Notes: a model not told the origin generated them from the letters alone. A stretch of DNA of 64,000 bases from Turbatrix aceti (GCA_963969345.1 OZ017770.1:10100180-10164179); one strand, 5' to 3'; positions 1 to 13,129 are shown, numbered from the stretch's first letter. Program-made: numbers and translations.

Positions 1-3000
1 TCCGCTAGCTGACGCCTTTTTTCAAGCCAAAACAATTTGTATTGAACAAAAATGAAAAGAATTTAATCCTACAGGTAAAATGGGGCATGAAAGCAAGTGC
101 CGGACAGCTATGTAAAAACGGCAATGGCTTTTGTTTAATCAAGACGTTTGATGAATGCAAAAAAAATTTGAACATTGGCTTTTTTGCTTTAGGCCGGCCT
201 CGTGCTCTTATTTTATTCTGCTTGCCATTGCGTGAGAACAAGTGAAAAAAAAAGATTGCCAAGTATCCGGCGGGCCTGCTCTTTTTTGTCAACTTGTAAA
301 CAAGTTTTTTTTTGCTCGTCCATTTTACAAGTTTTACACAATTTCTGATGAGATGTCGATGTCGCTTGCACTTTTTCTGGCGTTTTTTTGGTTAGTTAAC
401 TTCCCTTTTTTGATACTAAAAGCGAGCATTTTGGGGGCATCAAGTCCGACTAGAAAAGTAATTTTTGGCTTATGCGTCCGGCGCGCCCGAGAGACAAAAA
501 CGTGTCTTTTTCATTTTTTTTCTTTGGTCTCATGCAAACTCAACAAGTAGGCATTTTAAACTTTTTTTTCGTTTTTTTGCAGGCTATTCATACCTTAGAT
601 GTTTGTTGAAGAAACGTTGATAGACGTCCGATGTGAGGGGTAAAGAAAGGAAAGCCATTTAAGGCAATCCTTACTAAATATGGTTTTATCCCTTTTTCTT
701 TTTACATTAGCCTCGCCCTTCTTGTTTTCTTGTTTTGGTCTCATTCCCTCCCCTCTTTGCCGCCAAAAGTCGAGGTGAAAGCCATTTATGGGTTCCTTCT
801 GTTGCGAATCACTGTTTTTTTGCCCTTCTTGCATACAAAGCGCTTGTTTAAACTAACTGTACTACTATTTGGGAGTCTAAAAATCCACATTTTGTAGTCA
901 TGAGATGCGGGAGAGATGGTGGGGGAGAACAAAGCAAGATATTATGGTATTCTATTACACTGAATTCTTCTGCCTTCCAACCCTCATTCTTCCTTCTTCC
1001 TTTTTCCTTTTTCTGCCGATCTGTGGGAAAATTTATTCGTGGTAGCCAAAAGAACAACAAATTTTTTTCTCAATGCCTGGGGTAATCCTAATTTTATCTG
1101 TTAAGTTTCACATATTAGAAAACATTAAATTTGATTATAAAAGTAATTTTTTATCCATTTTGGATTTTATTGCTTTTTCGAAATATTTTTTAATTTGTCG
1201 TACTTTTTTTTATTTCTTTCTTTTTCGTTTATATGCTCGCTTGTAAAATATTTATTCTTTCATGGAAAAATTTTATTCTCCTTTAAATTTTATTTCCGGA
1301 AAAATTTATCAACTGTAAACTTTTTTTTGCTTGCTGTTTTTCATGTTGTACTATAAATATAAATAAATATACATACGACTGCGCTTATTTTGGACTTTCC
1401 AAAAGCACTCAACAATTAATTCAACACATTTTGGTTGCACAAAATAATAAAAATTTATTTTATTCTGCAATCACTACTTATAATGGTTTTAAAATAGGCA
1501 ACTACCAAAAAAAGAAGAAGAGAGCATGCCGCTTTTTTTCACTCTCTCTCTGTTGCATAGCAAACTAAATATCTCTTCAGTATTTTTTCCCCTTCTAGCA
1601 TGGGCCGAGAGAGGTTCTTTTACACAACTTATGCAGGAAAAATGTGGCACGACAAGGGGGAAAAGGAAAGGAAAGAAAGACCCCTGCTAGAGGAAGAATG
1701 GCGATGTAAAAATGCCGTCGATGACGATGACGACTAACGCACACGCAAACAACTTCTTTAGTGCTCAATTGGCACTCAAGTTATCCATAGGCATTTTGTT
1801 GTTAGCTTTCTTTTCTGCTTTAGGCTAAAAAAGCAGTAAAAATGCCTAAGAAGAAGAATACGAATACTTTGGGTTTTTTTCTTTTTTTTTCATCGAATTA
1901 GTTTTCATTCAAAAATGCGTTTATTTTGTTCTGCTTTTTTTTCGGGTTTTTTAAATGTCAGTGATGTTTGAAATTAATAACCCTTTTGTCCTTGATGCGT
2001 AGTATGCGTATTATGCTGTCCGAAGAACAGGGTTCTGGTCAGCTTGTCTGCCCTTCTCTGAGGGATAAAGATAAATAGCACCATGTCATAATTGGTGGCA
2101 TCAAAATTGGAACGTCGGATTTTACATAGATATATGTATTTCTGACTGATAATGAGTTCAATATTGTTTGAGGGTGGAAAGCCATCCCTCATCATCCTGA
2201 TGTTGACTATTACTCTTGAGAATTAAAACATTTGACATCAATGTTGAAAAATGCATTAAAAAGTTCTTTCAACTGTACATAATTTTTTTCCCTGCTCCCA
2301 GATTTATGACATCTTTTTAACGTTTTAATAATAATTTTCTCTTTTTCTGCTAAAAATAATATTAACTCTACCCATCTCATCAACTCATAGCCAGGGAGGG
2401 TCCCCGGGTTGTGGGGTGGTGTGTCAATCATTCTTCACGTCAATTATCTCGTTTTTCCTGACGCTTTTTACATTTTAAAGTAGGTGGCTATGATTTTTGC
2501 CTCGTTAAACACGCTTCGCCAACAACACAAATAAAAATAAATTCGGGTTGGTAGGTTTAGGGGTAAAAGGGTTGGAAAGAGGGGGGAGGGGAGCTGAGGT
2601 TGCGAAGTGAGAGGAGCATCGTTAAAGCTGAGCAACTATGGAAACAGCCTTTTAGCCGTCTGGTAAATAGTATGCTAAAGTGTTGGTGATGCCCTTCTCG
2701 GCTAACCGTTATTTTGTATTATTTACAAGGAAAAGAGAAGAGAGGGGGGGGGGCGACCACGACCACCACGGTCCCCACCGGCGGCGTCGGACAGACGCTT
2801 TTGCACCTTTCCGGTTGCCAGCTTTTTTGCTGCCATCCATTTTTGGTAGTGTTAAAATGACTGACTAGATATTTAGATTCTTTCGCCTTCAGATATACAT
2901 ACATATTTTCAAAAATATAAATATAATATCTCTACTACGTGTCACTTTGGGTGAGCAAAAGAGAGAGTAAGAGAGGAGATATGTATTTTACTACTAGAGT

Positions 3001-4386
3001 ATGTATTAGATACGCATTGCTACGCATATATTTTTTTTTTCAATATGTTCACTCATATTTTTTTTTATTCAACGTGTCTGTAATACAGCACATAACTTGT
3101 CATCTTCGTCATTTCCCGTGGATGAAAAGAAAAAAAAAGAGAAAAGGCTGGTGGCTACACGCTAACCACAATTAAAAAAAAAGTTAACAAGATTCGTCTT
3201 TCACGTATCCCCCCCCTTTCTCTCTCGTTGCTCGTACTTAGCTAAACCCCCTCTTCCCCTCTCCTCGCAGACATTTAGATAGTTGTTGTTTCGACAAATG
3301 ATGCACAAATTTGTTATTTTTTTGTTGTGTGATGATTTATAAATAGATTTTTTTTCACCCAACAACCATCGTTTATGGCATCTTTATAGGGAGTGAAAAT
3401 CTTTTTGCCTCATCTTTGCGGCTTCTTCGCTTCATTTTTTTTTTGCCGCCTATTCAAATGTTTTACCACCATAATGTTATCTTGTCATACTATCTAGTTG
3501 TGTTTTCACTGCAACTACCAGTTTGACATCTAAATTGGAGAGAAAGAGAAAGAAGCGAAAAAGAAAAAGAGGGTTCTTCTGTGGCATGGCTTGCCAAAAA
3601 GCGTCATACTGCCATCGCACAAGGTCCTGTCTATTGGTTTTGAAGCCGTAAGGACAGTTTGTAGAAACAAACAACGACGGCTGCTGAAGCGTAGTAGCAC
3701 AAAAAAAAAGAAAATGGTTGTTGTTTGTGTTATTTTTTTGTTTTGTTGTTTCACATTTATCGAATGACCGAATTTGACATTTTTTTTTCAAAAAAAAAAA
3801 TGTTTTGTAACAAATTCTCTGTGGCTCATGAAACCCTTGCTTTCAGTCCTAGCTTTGAATAACAACAGATTTATTTTTCTTTCTCCTCCTTCTTCCACAG
3901 CTCGTTCCATCGTGTCCTGTCAGGTAGCATACGTGCGTGCGCGAAAGCTGTTAGTATATTTTTTGGCGTTGTTATTTAGTTGTCACATACACATACTAGA
4001 ACGTCCCTTGAACCTAAGATATAGTACATCCTGAAGAAATATAAATTATTTCCTGTCAAAAAAAAGAACACTTAGGCACACGCAATCAATTTTGTGTGTT
4101 TGAAGGTTTAAAAAACACCCTCAAATATAAAATACGGGTAGCCCCCTTTTTCTCCTCCCTTTCTTCGCTCCTCTCGTTTTGTTTCGTTCAAACGCAATCG
4201 AAAAACTTTTTGTTACTCTGGAGATAATTTTTTGCGTGTTCCCATGAAAAAAGAAAAAAAAACCGCACGCGAGAGCAAAAGTTTTTGGCCCCGTTAGTTA
4301 CGCTTGCGGGATTGTTGCTGTCACGGACCCCCTATAATGCTTTCCTTCTGAAATGGAAATTTTTGCTGGTCAATAACTGACACTCG
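1..4386. other. AT-rich intergenic or intronic DNA, no supported gene
   Basis: This stretch is dominated by T and A homopolymers, with scattered pyrimidine-rich runs. Open frames on both strands are short, low in complexity and lack recognisable motifs or convincing splice structure. One T-tract/AG resembling an intron acceptor is near 570-582, but the frame after it closes within about 15 codons. Nothing here can be called a gene. Confidence 0.6.
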
Positions 4387-4393
4387 TATAAAA
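4387..4393 (+). promoter_or_regulatory. possible TATA box upstream of the EGF-like gene
   Basis: TATAAAA occurs about 150 bp upstream of the ATG at 4545, followed by a purine-rich stretch. It is the closest TATA-like match to the gene. In AT-rich DNA such matches also arise by chance, so this is only a candidate. Confidence 0.25.
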
Positions 4394-4532
4394 TCTCGTC
4401 GAGCAAGGAGAGAGGGGATGGGAGATTTGTTTGTTGTTTGCGTGCGTGGTTATGACTATATGAGCGGTCGTTTAATTTTGTTAATTTTTTTTAGTTTTTC
4501 GTGCACTTTTTATACTTTATCTATTTGGAAAA

Positions 4533-4542
4533 TTTTTTTTAG
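4533..4542 (+). promoter_or_regulatory. 3' splice acceptor, probably spliced-leader addition site
   Basis: Eight T residues followed by AG end two bases before the ATG at 4545. No coding exon can be joined upstream in frame. In nematodes, spliced-leader addition commonly leaves a 5' UTR of only a few bases at such a site. It could instead be the acceptor of an ordinary 5'-UTR intron. Confidence 0.5.
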
Positions 4543-4544
4543 CC

Positions 4545-5921
4545 ATGCTCAAGTTTGCCCTACTCGTGCTGCCAATGGCGCTTGTCGCTGCTCAACAGCG
4601 CCCTAAACACATAGATATAACGGCTACGGAATTAGTACCCATTGCGGATATTCCACATAGCTGCGATTCTCCACCTCAACACGGTATGTAATTTGCTCAA
4701 AAATGCAAATCAAAAAACCACTATTTTTTACATTTTTTTAGGTTACGGCATCGTTAACGGTACCCTTGAAAAATGCTCACGGTTTTTGTCCGAAAGCTCG
4801 GAGCCAAATATCGTCGACGCTGAATACGAAACTTTCAAGTGTAAAAATCTAAGACGTAAGTTTTGTTCAAAAAAAATATTTTGACATCGAGAAAATCAAA
4901 TAAAGCTTTGCGATTACAGTGCACGGTGAGATTGTCGGCGGCAAGTGTCAATGCCAAGAAAAGTGGAAAGGTCCACTCTGCAATGATTACGTTGGTTGCC
5001 CCGATGGCCATACGCTACGCGAAGGCTCGTAAGTCTTTGTTCTTTGTACATAGTAATCTTTATTTTGTAAACTCAAATTAAATATTTATTTGTTTATTAG
5101 AATTTTCTTCCAAATATATGTATTATCAAAGATGCATTTGAAAAATTAAAAAAAATTACTTCCTTTGAAAAATCAAATTTTTAGATGCTCAAAGAATACA
5201 TGCTACCACGACGGCACCCTCGCTGTAGGTAGCCTGCGCGTTGAGTGCCGCTGCAACGTACCGTGGGACGGAGAATGGTGCCAGCGACTTGCATGCTTTC
5301 GTTCGGGTCCAAAAGGTTGGTTAATGCTTCGTTTCTTGCTCCTAATCCAGGGTAACAATTACAATTTTTCATTCACGATGGCAAACGATGCCGTGGGCAC
5401 GGTCAAAATAATTACTTTCCCAAACTATAAATATACGCACAAATATTTAGTATTTGTCTTTCTGATGCCGTTCATCCCCGAAAATTTTGCAGATAAGGAA
5501 CGCCGATGGCGCAACGTCAACAACGACCATTGCGAGTGCGTCGATGGCTTCTCAGGGCCAAACTGTGAGACCATCACAAAGTGCTTGAACGGCGAGCTCA
5601 GCGGCAATCGGTAATTAATTTTTGTTTTCAATTCTGCCGTTCCTTCGCGCTTAAATACGGCCGGGTGTGTTTTAATCTTCTATCTGCGTTTTAGCTGCAA
5701 CTGCGCCGAAGGCTGGAAGGGAGATTTGTGCGAGCGTAAATGCATCGTCGGTCAGACGTAAGTTTTTACCTCCTTCTTTTTAAAAGCAATTAAAAAATTA
5801 AAGTGTCATCTAAAAACATAAATTTTACGTCGTTTACAGATGTGGCGCCAATGCAATGTCCTGGAGCATTGCTGCTCTCATGATTCCGTTGCTCGTCGGA
5901 GTGCTTTTTAATTGCGTCTAA
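4545..5921 (+). CDS. Secreted EGF-like repeat protein with C-terminal hydrophobic (GPI-type) tail, 7 exons
   Basis: Exons are 4545-4683, 4742-4855, 4920-5028, 5185-5315, 5493-5610, 5695-5757 and 5840-5921. They total 756 nt (251 aa), keep frame across all six GT-AG introns and end in TAA. Residues 1-17 form a signal peptide (MLKFALLVLPMALVAA). Four EGF-type cores each have the spacing CxCx8C: C94-C105, C142-C153, C178-C189 and C205-C216. Each carries a GxxC or WxxxxC element such as FSGPNC or WKGDLC. The last about 20 residues are hydrophobic and end at the stop with no cytosolic tail, which suggests a GPI-anchor signal; a short transmembrane anchor is the alternative. The protein should act outside the cell or on its surface. 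EGF repeats usually serve adhesion or ligand binding, but the specific role is unknown. The start was chosen because it follows a splice acceptor and opens the signal peptide. Confidence 0.88.
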
Positions 5922-7292
5922 TCAACACCATCCCGCTAACGCCGCTGCCGCCGTAGCTAGCCGTAATTTTCTACTGATCAATTGTTACGACATCCGTCCT
6001 CAATACTTTCATTAAACTCGTTTCTCTTTAATTTTTTTTCTCTGCCACAAATACACACATGCATGAACATGCTTTTTGCGCTGATTATTTTTTCCTTGAC
6101 GATTCCCTCTTTTTATTTGTCTGGGATAAAAAATTAAATTTTTTTTTCACCACAATTATAATTATCATTCAATCATTCGATCATTAATTTAACTTAAAAA
6201 ATCATCAAGTTTGGTGCATCGATGAACGCTGCCGCCTGCCTGTTTGAAGACTTTCTTCTTCTCTTAAATTTTTTTTTAGAATTTTCTGGATGCTTCGTTC
6301 GTTTATGGCTTGGCATTTTTTTTATAATACTAGAGGTAGCACAAACACACACTTCCCGGTCTTCTATTTTTTTGTAAACCTACTATCTCGTATGCTTTCG
6401 GCCTAATAATCACCTCTTTCTACAAAAAAAACCCAACAAGAATTTCTAAATTTTTTAAACAAAAAAAATCATTTTTGAAGAAAGAAAAATATTTTTGAAC
6501 ACGCCTATTTTTTAATAAAACACTTGAATGAAGTGGAACCTTAGAAAAATGAACCTGATTTTTTTTAATTTAAAGAAAAAAAAATTCCATTTGTCGTTTC
6601 TTTCGAAATTATTCTTCTTTTCTTGGGGAAATTTTTAAATACATCACCGCTACTACTTCATTTGTCACCTTATATATTTTTTCTCTCTTCATTAATTTCC
6701 ATGACTAATGCTGCTTTATTGTAAGTTGATAATAAGAGCTCTTTTTTTCTTTTAATTTTTCAGCCGACATGTTAGTTTTTTTTGCAAATATTGTTTTTTT
6801 CATTGTTTTGTATTTTGATAGAAAAAAAAATAAACTAATATGTATGGAGTCGGAGAAAGTGAATCAACAAAGTGCAGGGTTGTGAGTGAATGGATGCAAA
6901 TAAAGAGGAGAGAAAAAAAAGCTGTGCATTTATGAGAAATGGGATAATTGCCTTACTTTGCTTGCATAACGTGGTATTCCAGTGTTGGCAACGTTATTAA
7001 TGAGAAAAACGAAACTACAGAACAGACAGTTTTGAATGACTTTCAAAAGATGAAGAAAAAAGTGCAACGACACAGAAGCTACTTGACTCCTCTAGATGCG
7101 CAACTATATTTCTTTCTTTTTGCAATCAATTTAAAGATAGAAAAAAAATAATCCCGACAAAAACCGACTTTGATAGAGAGATGAGAGGCACGTATGTATG
7201 TAAGTAAGACACACCCTATGGCATGAAAAAAAAGAAGGGAGAAAAGAAAAAAGAAAGGGGCATATGCATACACTGATGTCGCATATAAGGAT
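5922..7292. other. Intergenic DNA with T/A homopolymer runs
   Basis: This interval probably includes the 3' UTR of the EGF-like gene; an ATTAAA-type signal is near 6012. The rest is homopolymer-rich sequence with no coding signal. Confidence 0.5.
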
Positions 7293-8849
7293 TTGAATGC
7301 TCTGGTGAATGTCCTAATCACTTGCTGGCTGACCATATATCTAGTACATAGTATATTGTCTCTGTTATTTGATTTTACACAAGTTGACGATACAAATAAA
7401 TTTTTCTGGGTTAAGAGGATGTTGACAGTAACCTATGATGAACACGCTGATATATCTTCGAACTTGATTATCTGTTTATGGTATTTTGCTGTTGTCGTCA
7501 TTGGTAGTGGCATGAACAGTTACGTTTTGTATCGGACAAAGCGTTTACACAGTCGGGATCCTGAACAGGTACTTTTAAAAATTAAAAAAATTTTTGAGCT
7601 TAGAAATGTCTATGTTCTCAAATTTTCAGTTCCGTAATGGAATCGGCTTTTGTCTGTGCATTATGGCAACTGCAAACTTGGTAGCCCTCCTATCCAGGCT
7701 AATGTACTTTCTCGTACTCATCAGCAAGCCAATGTTGACACCATTTTTGGAAGATGGATTTTGCAAGGTTTGTATTGCCTTTATTTCATGCTTGACGTCA
7801 AGATTTCTCTGAAACCCACTTTTTTCTAGGTAATGACGTTTGCGACCCAAACCGCATACACCCAGTGCATGTGGTGTTGGCTTTTCATGTCAGCTCTACG
7901 ATACCTTGCAACCCATCGACCCCTACAGTACACAACTCTCTGGAGACTACCCTACATGGCAAGCGGTTTTACCTTTGTTTGCGCGGTAATAACAAACAGC
8001 TACTTATGGACCGCTGTTGTTAGTGACAAAAATGGGTGTCATCTCTCTTTAACCGTGAGTTTACCTGGAAATACATAAATACATAGGAAATAAACATGTT
8101 TGTTCCCAAATTTGTAAACGTAAACACCTCACCTTTTCAGTTAGTTGCCCGATTTTACTGGATCTTTCACAGTTTTGTGTCATTTCTGTTGCCGAGTATC
8201 TTCGTTGTTTACATGGATGTCGCAGTTTTATTTTGTCGCATACGCTGCAAATACTCCGACCCTATGTTACAAATAGTCATTAATCGACCCTGTGGCGAGA
8301 AGGTAAGTAAGCTTTTCAACCGGAACAGATTATATAAAAGATTTGTATTATACTATGTCGTTTAGAAGAAGATGATATTACGCTTCTTGCTGGTAACACT
8401 CTCCTGCATACTTCTTAATGCGCCAGAAAACCTTATACGTCTGCTTGTAGCCGTCGGCATCAACGTCTTCGCGTTCTGTCCGGTGTGGTTGACACAGCTC
8501 AGTCAAATACTTTACTTCTTGCAGGTAAGCCGGAAAAAAAAGTAAAGAAAAGAAAAGAAAAGAAGCTAAAAAGCTAAAAGGCATTTCACTCATTTAATTT
8601 TTTTTTCAGTTCGCATTCAACGCTTTTTACCTAACAACATTTGTCTATGAAAGAAGTTTTATGTCAAAAACAAATTCATCCAGACAGCTTAGCATCAGTT
8701 TTCGTCAACGACTCGAAGAATCCGGTCATTTGATACGTGAAAGGGCAAATACGGTATCATACCGTGCCGCAAGTCCAACGCCAACACTGGTTCGAAATTC
8801 AAGCTGTTGCGCACTGGATCGACTTGGACCACAAAAACATTGGCTGTAA
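7293..8849 (+). CDS. Orphan class A (rhodopsin-like) GPCR, 6 exons
   Basis: Exons are 7293-7568, 7630-7767, 7830-8054, 8141-8302, 8366-8524 and 8610-8849. All five introns are in phase 0 and the total is 399 aa. Seven hydrophobic segments fit TM1 (about 57-80), TM2 (98-122), TM3 (139-160), TM4 (180-200), TM5 (219-243), TM6 (271-295) and TM7 (310-333). Cys137 at the top of TM3 and Cys208 in the second extracellular loop fit the conserved disulfide. The DRY site reads ALRYLATHRPLQY (residues 160-172), so the Arg and the HRPL loop are kept but the Asp is not. TM7 has NAFYLTTFVY instead of NPxxY. The basic, Ser/Thr-rich tail is about 65 residues. Ligand and subfamily are not recognised; a nematode neuropeptide-type receptor is plausible. 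The start is the first in-frame ATG, and an upstream exon could replace the first 40 or so residues. Confidence 0.82.
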
Positions 8850-8872
8850 CTGTTACTAAAGTGCATTTGGAA

Positions 8873-8878
8873 AATAAA
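8873..8878 (+). terminator. polyadenylation signal AATAAA of the GPCR gene
   Basis: AATAAA lies 24 bp after the TAA stop of the receptor gene and overlaps a second AATAAA. The position fits a short 3' UTR. Confidence 0.6.
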
Positions 8879-11602
8879 TAAAAATCTTTGTTCTTTGACA
8901 AAAAAAGGGAATTGGGATAAATTTTAGGCCGTTAAGCCGATGAACATTAGGCTTATCGCTGCTACTGCTCATAGATCGCTCCATTCCGGCTTTTGGCTTC
9001 AAAATGATGGATTTGTAGCGGAATTTTGTGTATCACATCATACAAATGAATAGCATGGCACTTACCTGGTAACGGATAAGAACAGAAGTGTCGAATTGCT
9101 TTTGCCATGTGGAACGGAACATTTATTACTTAACAGTTGATGAAAAAATGAGAGGATTAGCTTTCGTGACGTTTCTATAGTAATACACATCTGCGGTAAA
9201 AGAAAAATTTATCATCTGACAAAAGGGATAACATGATTATGTAAATTTTTGAAGTTGATCAATCGAAATGTCGATGTTCTGTCAAATATCAACGCTAGTG
9301 TTTTATACAACAAATATCAAACAAATCGACAAATGTTCACAAAACCTTGCTGTCGACTTTTTCTCATGTATGCTACAAACCGTTTCATTGTCTGTTTAAA
9401 GGTCTGCGTCATCGAACCCGTTGTAAAAATAACGCTTGGTCAGTCACCAGTTTTTTTTGCTTTTCAAATTATTTCTTCCATTGATTTATAATATATACAA
9501 CATAAATCAAAGTTACCAACCTATGATGCATCTATAGATGGTATTTATTTTAAAAATATTTATATATATGATAGATAATATAAATGTGTATGTAACATAC
9601 TTCTAAGTTTCTTTATTATACTATCACTGAAAGCATGTTTATACTTCACATAAATAATACAACAGAACATGACATTGCGCTGAACGATCCTATGTAATGA
9701 GGACGCAAAATTTTAAACAAACCTAATTATTTAAAGCCCAAAAGCTTGGTTGCCTCTCGTCAACGGTATGTTTTGACAAAAATGATTTACCTTGCAGTTG
9801 TTTTTTTTCAGAACCTCCAAAATATAACTTCATCTTGAATTCTTTCCTCGAAAGTTGCATTCCAATTCAAGCACGATTTTGAATCATTTATTAATTTTTT
9901 TTTCACATAAATTTTTTACAATTGTGCAATGAATTTCTCTTACTCGTTCACAGCCAATTCAAAAAAAACTCTGGAATAGAGATATTGCACGAAAAGGGGC
10001 ACGTTCACGTCCATAACTTGGTGAAGCTTGAAATTCACGGGGCTGATTGTATGTGACAAAGTCGTCTGTCCATCGAGTACGAGGCTAGCCGCTAGTTGTC
10101 TTGCTCGGATATTTTTAGTTTTTGCGCGAATCTCAGTTTTCGTAGTAACGCGTCGCTGTACCAATCAGTTTGGTCTGCTGTCGAATGGCATTCAATGATA
10201 ATAAATATTATTTTGTCGCGAAGTCGTACGCCAAGACAACGGCGTTTCATTTGACGTTGTCTTCTGATCGTTAACAAAAAATTCATACATCATAAACAAT
10301 AATAAATTTTTGCAAGTTATAAATACTATAATAATGTTGTTGTATGTTAACTAATTAAAAGGGCCGTTAACTAATTAACGTGCAATGCTATAAGCAAGCG
10401 TCTATAGGCAACCTTTAACATACATATATATATATACATATTATACATACTTACTGTACCATAATTTTAGAAATTTGTACAACAATATTTTGGGCCGCTC
10501 TACTTCCAGTTTGTCAGACTGACTTGTAGAGCGGCACATATATACCAATTTCTTCCACGACACAAAAATATAAAACTGATTTGAAATCCAGTAGCAGAAG
10601 TTACCTGGTTATAGGACCGCATGACAAAGACGTAGCTAATGAGCTAAAGACAAGCCGCGCATATAAGTTTGAAGCTCCGCCTTGCTTGTTAGTATAAATA
10701 TAACTGCAAGTTGACCTTAGGGAGACCTCGGGGCATTTTGAAAAACTTGTTTATTTACCTTGATTTGCGAAATAATGAGCCAGTCACTCCAAACGGCTGC
10801 AAGAAATAATTTTTTTGGCAAAATGGCAAAAAATAGTGTTTGCTGCTTCAAGAAAATTGTACAAAAATTCATGGTAAAATTATGAAAATCCATTGCAAAA
10901 AAATAATCTATTGTAATTGATAACGGGGAGATGAAATTGAATATTTATATACTTTGGTTATAACCGTTAGTTATAATATACTTTGGGTATACTGCATCGT
11001 ATTTTTTGGTTACTGCAAAAGGGTGTCAACGGAAACGCCCGACGCGCTGTACTGTCGACCGCTATAACTCTAGACTCAAACGGTGATTCACTACAAAGTG
11101 CCCGCCCCAAATCCAATCTCTCACGATCATGTAGACGCTAGTGCATCTAAATATTATCACTACTTAAATCAAATATCAGCCACCCAATTATTTCCTTTTA
11201 GACTGCACATCCTTTTGAATTTAAAAAAAAATTATGTAGTTTATGTAAACGATAAAAGTTTATTTAACTATAAGTCAGCGTCTCATAAACAATACAAATA
11301 ATATACAAACAACACAATCAATCATTTTAGGTCCTCGTAGGCGTTAGTGCCACGATTCAGGGTTGTTCGTGTCAACTGGTCGCTTTCGTTTTCTTTATCT
11401 TGATCTCGACGGCTTGTTGTTGAGGGCGGCTTCGTTCAGTGCGTGTTGATACAAATCCCATGAACTATACAGAATGTCGGCTCGAACAAACAGATCAATT
11501 CAGCAAAATTTGGGTAACCGAAAAACTAGCCTATTGCAGCTGCTATAACATATCATTATTAAACGGTGATTTTATCAATATTAAACTTTATAAAAAAATT
11601 TT
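8879..11602. other. Intergenic DNA between the two receptor genes
   Basis: No gene is supported. Two overlapping minus-strand open frames at 9940-10286 have a somewhat protein-like composition, but no splice pair joins them and no motif is visible. A 10-bp inverted repeat (GCCGCTCTAC, 10494-10503, with its complement at 10526-10535, 22-nt loop) and a short TA-rich run near 10430 are the only structures seen. Confidence 0.45.
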
Positions 11603-12702
11603 ATGTTGGAATCTTTAGATGAGCATTTCATTTCTTGCGAACCATTTCCATATGTTTATTCTTCTTTTGATTATGTCATTTTTGGTATGCTTTTTTTTAT
11701 TATTATTTTTGAATCAATAGCAGGAAATTTAACACTTGTGTGGTTAGTTTTTCAATTTAGGATTAATTATTAAGATTAATAATTTGCAGGATTGTTCTGT
11801 GGCACAAAAAAATGCGGACCGTCACAAATTACTATCTTCTGAATCTTGCATTGTCGGATATATTCACGGCTATTTTTATTTATGGATTTGGTGGCCTGTA
11901 TATCCTCAATCTAGCAACCTATTTTTCCGAAGCCCACTGTTCTTTTAGTAATTATACGTTTCATGTTTTTAAGCTGGATACGGTGTTCACCATGATGGCA
12001 ATGAGCGTCGATCGGTACATCGCCATTGTTCACCCTCTACGACAGCAACTAGAAAAAAAAATTACCGTATTAATTATTATTGGAACGTGGGTTCTGGGTA
12101 TACTATTCAGTCTTCCCGCAGTTGCAGCAAGTGGGTTGCTCCAACAAATTTTTGTCGACAGTAAAATTACCCCTCCAACTATTTACGAATATTGGACTTG
12201 CGAAATGTTCAAATCAGGTGATGAATATACAAGAGCTGTTTTCAATTTGTAAGATTTACTTATAAATATTATTGACGTTTTTAAAAAATTATGCATCATT
12301 TTAGGTGGGTATATATCATAATAATTCTGCTAGTCATAATCTTGCCGTTCATAGTAATCAGCACTTACTGCAGAATGGCTGTCGTTTTAAGACAAAACAA
12401 CGTCATTGGTGGCACTCGTCACGCAGAAAGTATCAGAAGAAAGCGCCGGGTTTGTGGATTTTAACAGAGCAATTCTTTAAGCATTTTCTCAGTTACAGGC
12501 TGCTAATATGCTTGCACTCGTAGTAATTACATATATCGTACCTTGGATGCCAAACTATCTTGCTTTTCTAAACGAAAAATACATCGGAATAGAAATTAAA
12601 GACATTGAAATAGTGAAATACACAAGTTTAAGTTCATGGGCACTTTCCAGATCCTCGTGCATGCTTAACCCTATCGTGTGTTACTTCATGAACAAACACT
12701 GA
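11603..12702 (+). CDS. Class A GPCR, neuropeptide-receptor-like, 4 exons, very short C-tail
   Basis: Exons are 11603-11742, 11790-12248, 12305-12449 and 12499-12702, giving 315 aa in frame. An alternative acceptor 6 bp upstream of the last exon would add two residues. TM1 ends in the classic GN pair (IAGNLTLVW). TM2 has NLALSD. TM3 ends in SVDRYIAIVHPLR (119-131). Cys97 and Cys184 can form the loop disulfide. TM6 has YIVPWMPNY in place of CWxP. TM7 has CMLNPIVCY (302-310), with Cys at the usual NPxxY tyrosine. The MRTVTNYYLLNLALSD segment and the DRY loop resemble galanin/allatostatin/somatostatin-type peptide receptors. The protein stops five residues after NPIVCY, so helix 8 and the cytoplasmic tail are absent; either the gene is truncated or a 3' exon was missed. 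Confidence 0.83.
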
Positions 12703-13073
12703 AAAAAAAATGTCACGTTTTCGCAAGAAAAATCGTACGAAAACGCAAGAGCATTATGGCGTAGAAAAACGCAAACTATTCTTGCAAAAAATTGACCAAA
12801 ATCGCAAGAAAAATCTTGCGTTTTTGGACGCAAGAAAGAGCACGAATTTTGCTTGGCAAAGCGTCCCCAATATTTTCCCTGCGGGTGCCTCAGGTTTTTT
12901 TACCTAAAAATCGACCTTCCCCCCTCCCCTTGCTACGGCATATAAACAAATTACATTTATTACAATCAATATCACCAAAAAAAAGCAAAAAGCTTAAAAC
13001 ACTGCGTACTGACAAGTGGGGTCTTTTATGAAAGCTGGCTGTCGTTGCGATTGATGTGATACTATTTCGTCTG

Positions 13074-13129
13074 CAAACGATTGCGGATAGCGTCGGCTCA
13101 TCAAACGATTGCGGATAGCGTCGGCTCAT
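13074..13129. repeat. 28-bp tandem duplication (2 copies)
   Basis: The 28-bp unit starting CAAACGATTGCGGATAGCGT is present twice without change (13074-13101 and 13102-13129). Confidence 0.9.

Noticed and set aside
1974..2431. Two minus-strand frames of 73 codons each
   Set aside because: There is no splice structure between them, no signal peptide and no recognisable motif.
9940..10286. Two overlapping minus-strand frames that look mildly protein-like
   Set aside because: No GT-AG pair joins them, there is no motif, and no poly(A) signal fits. Too weak to call.
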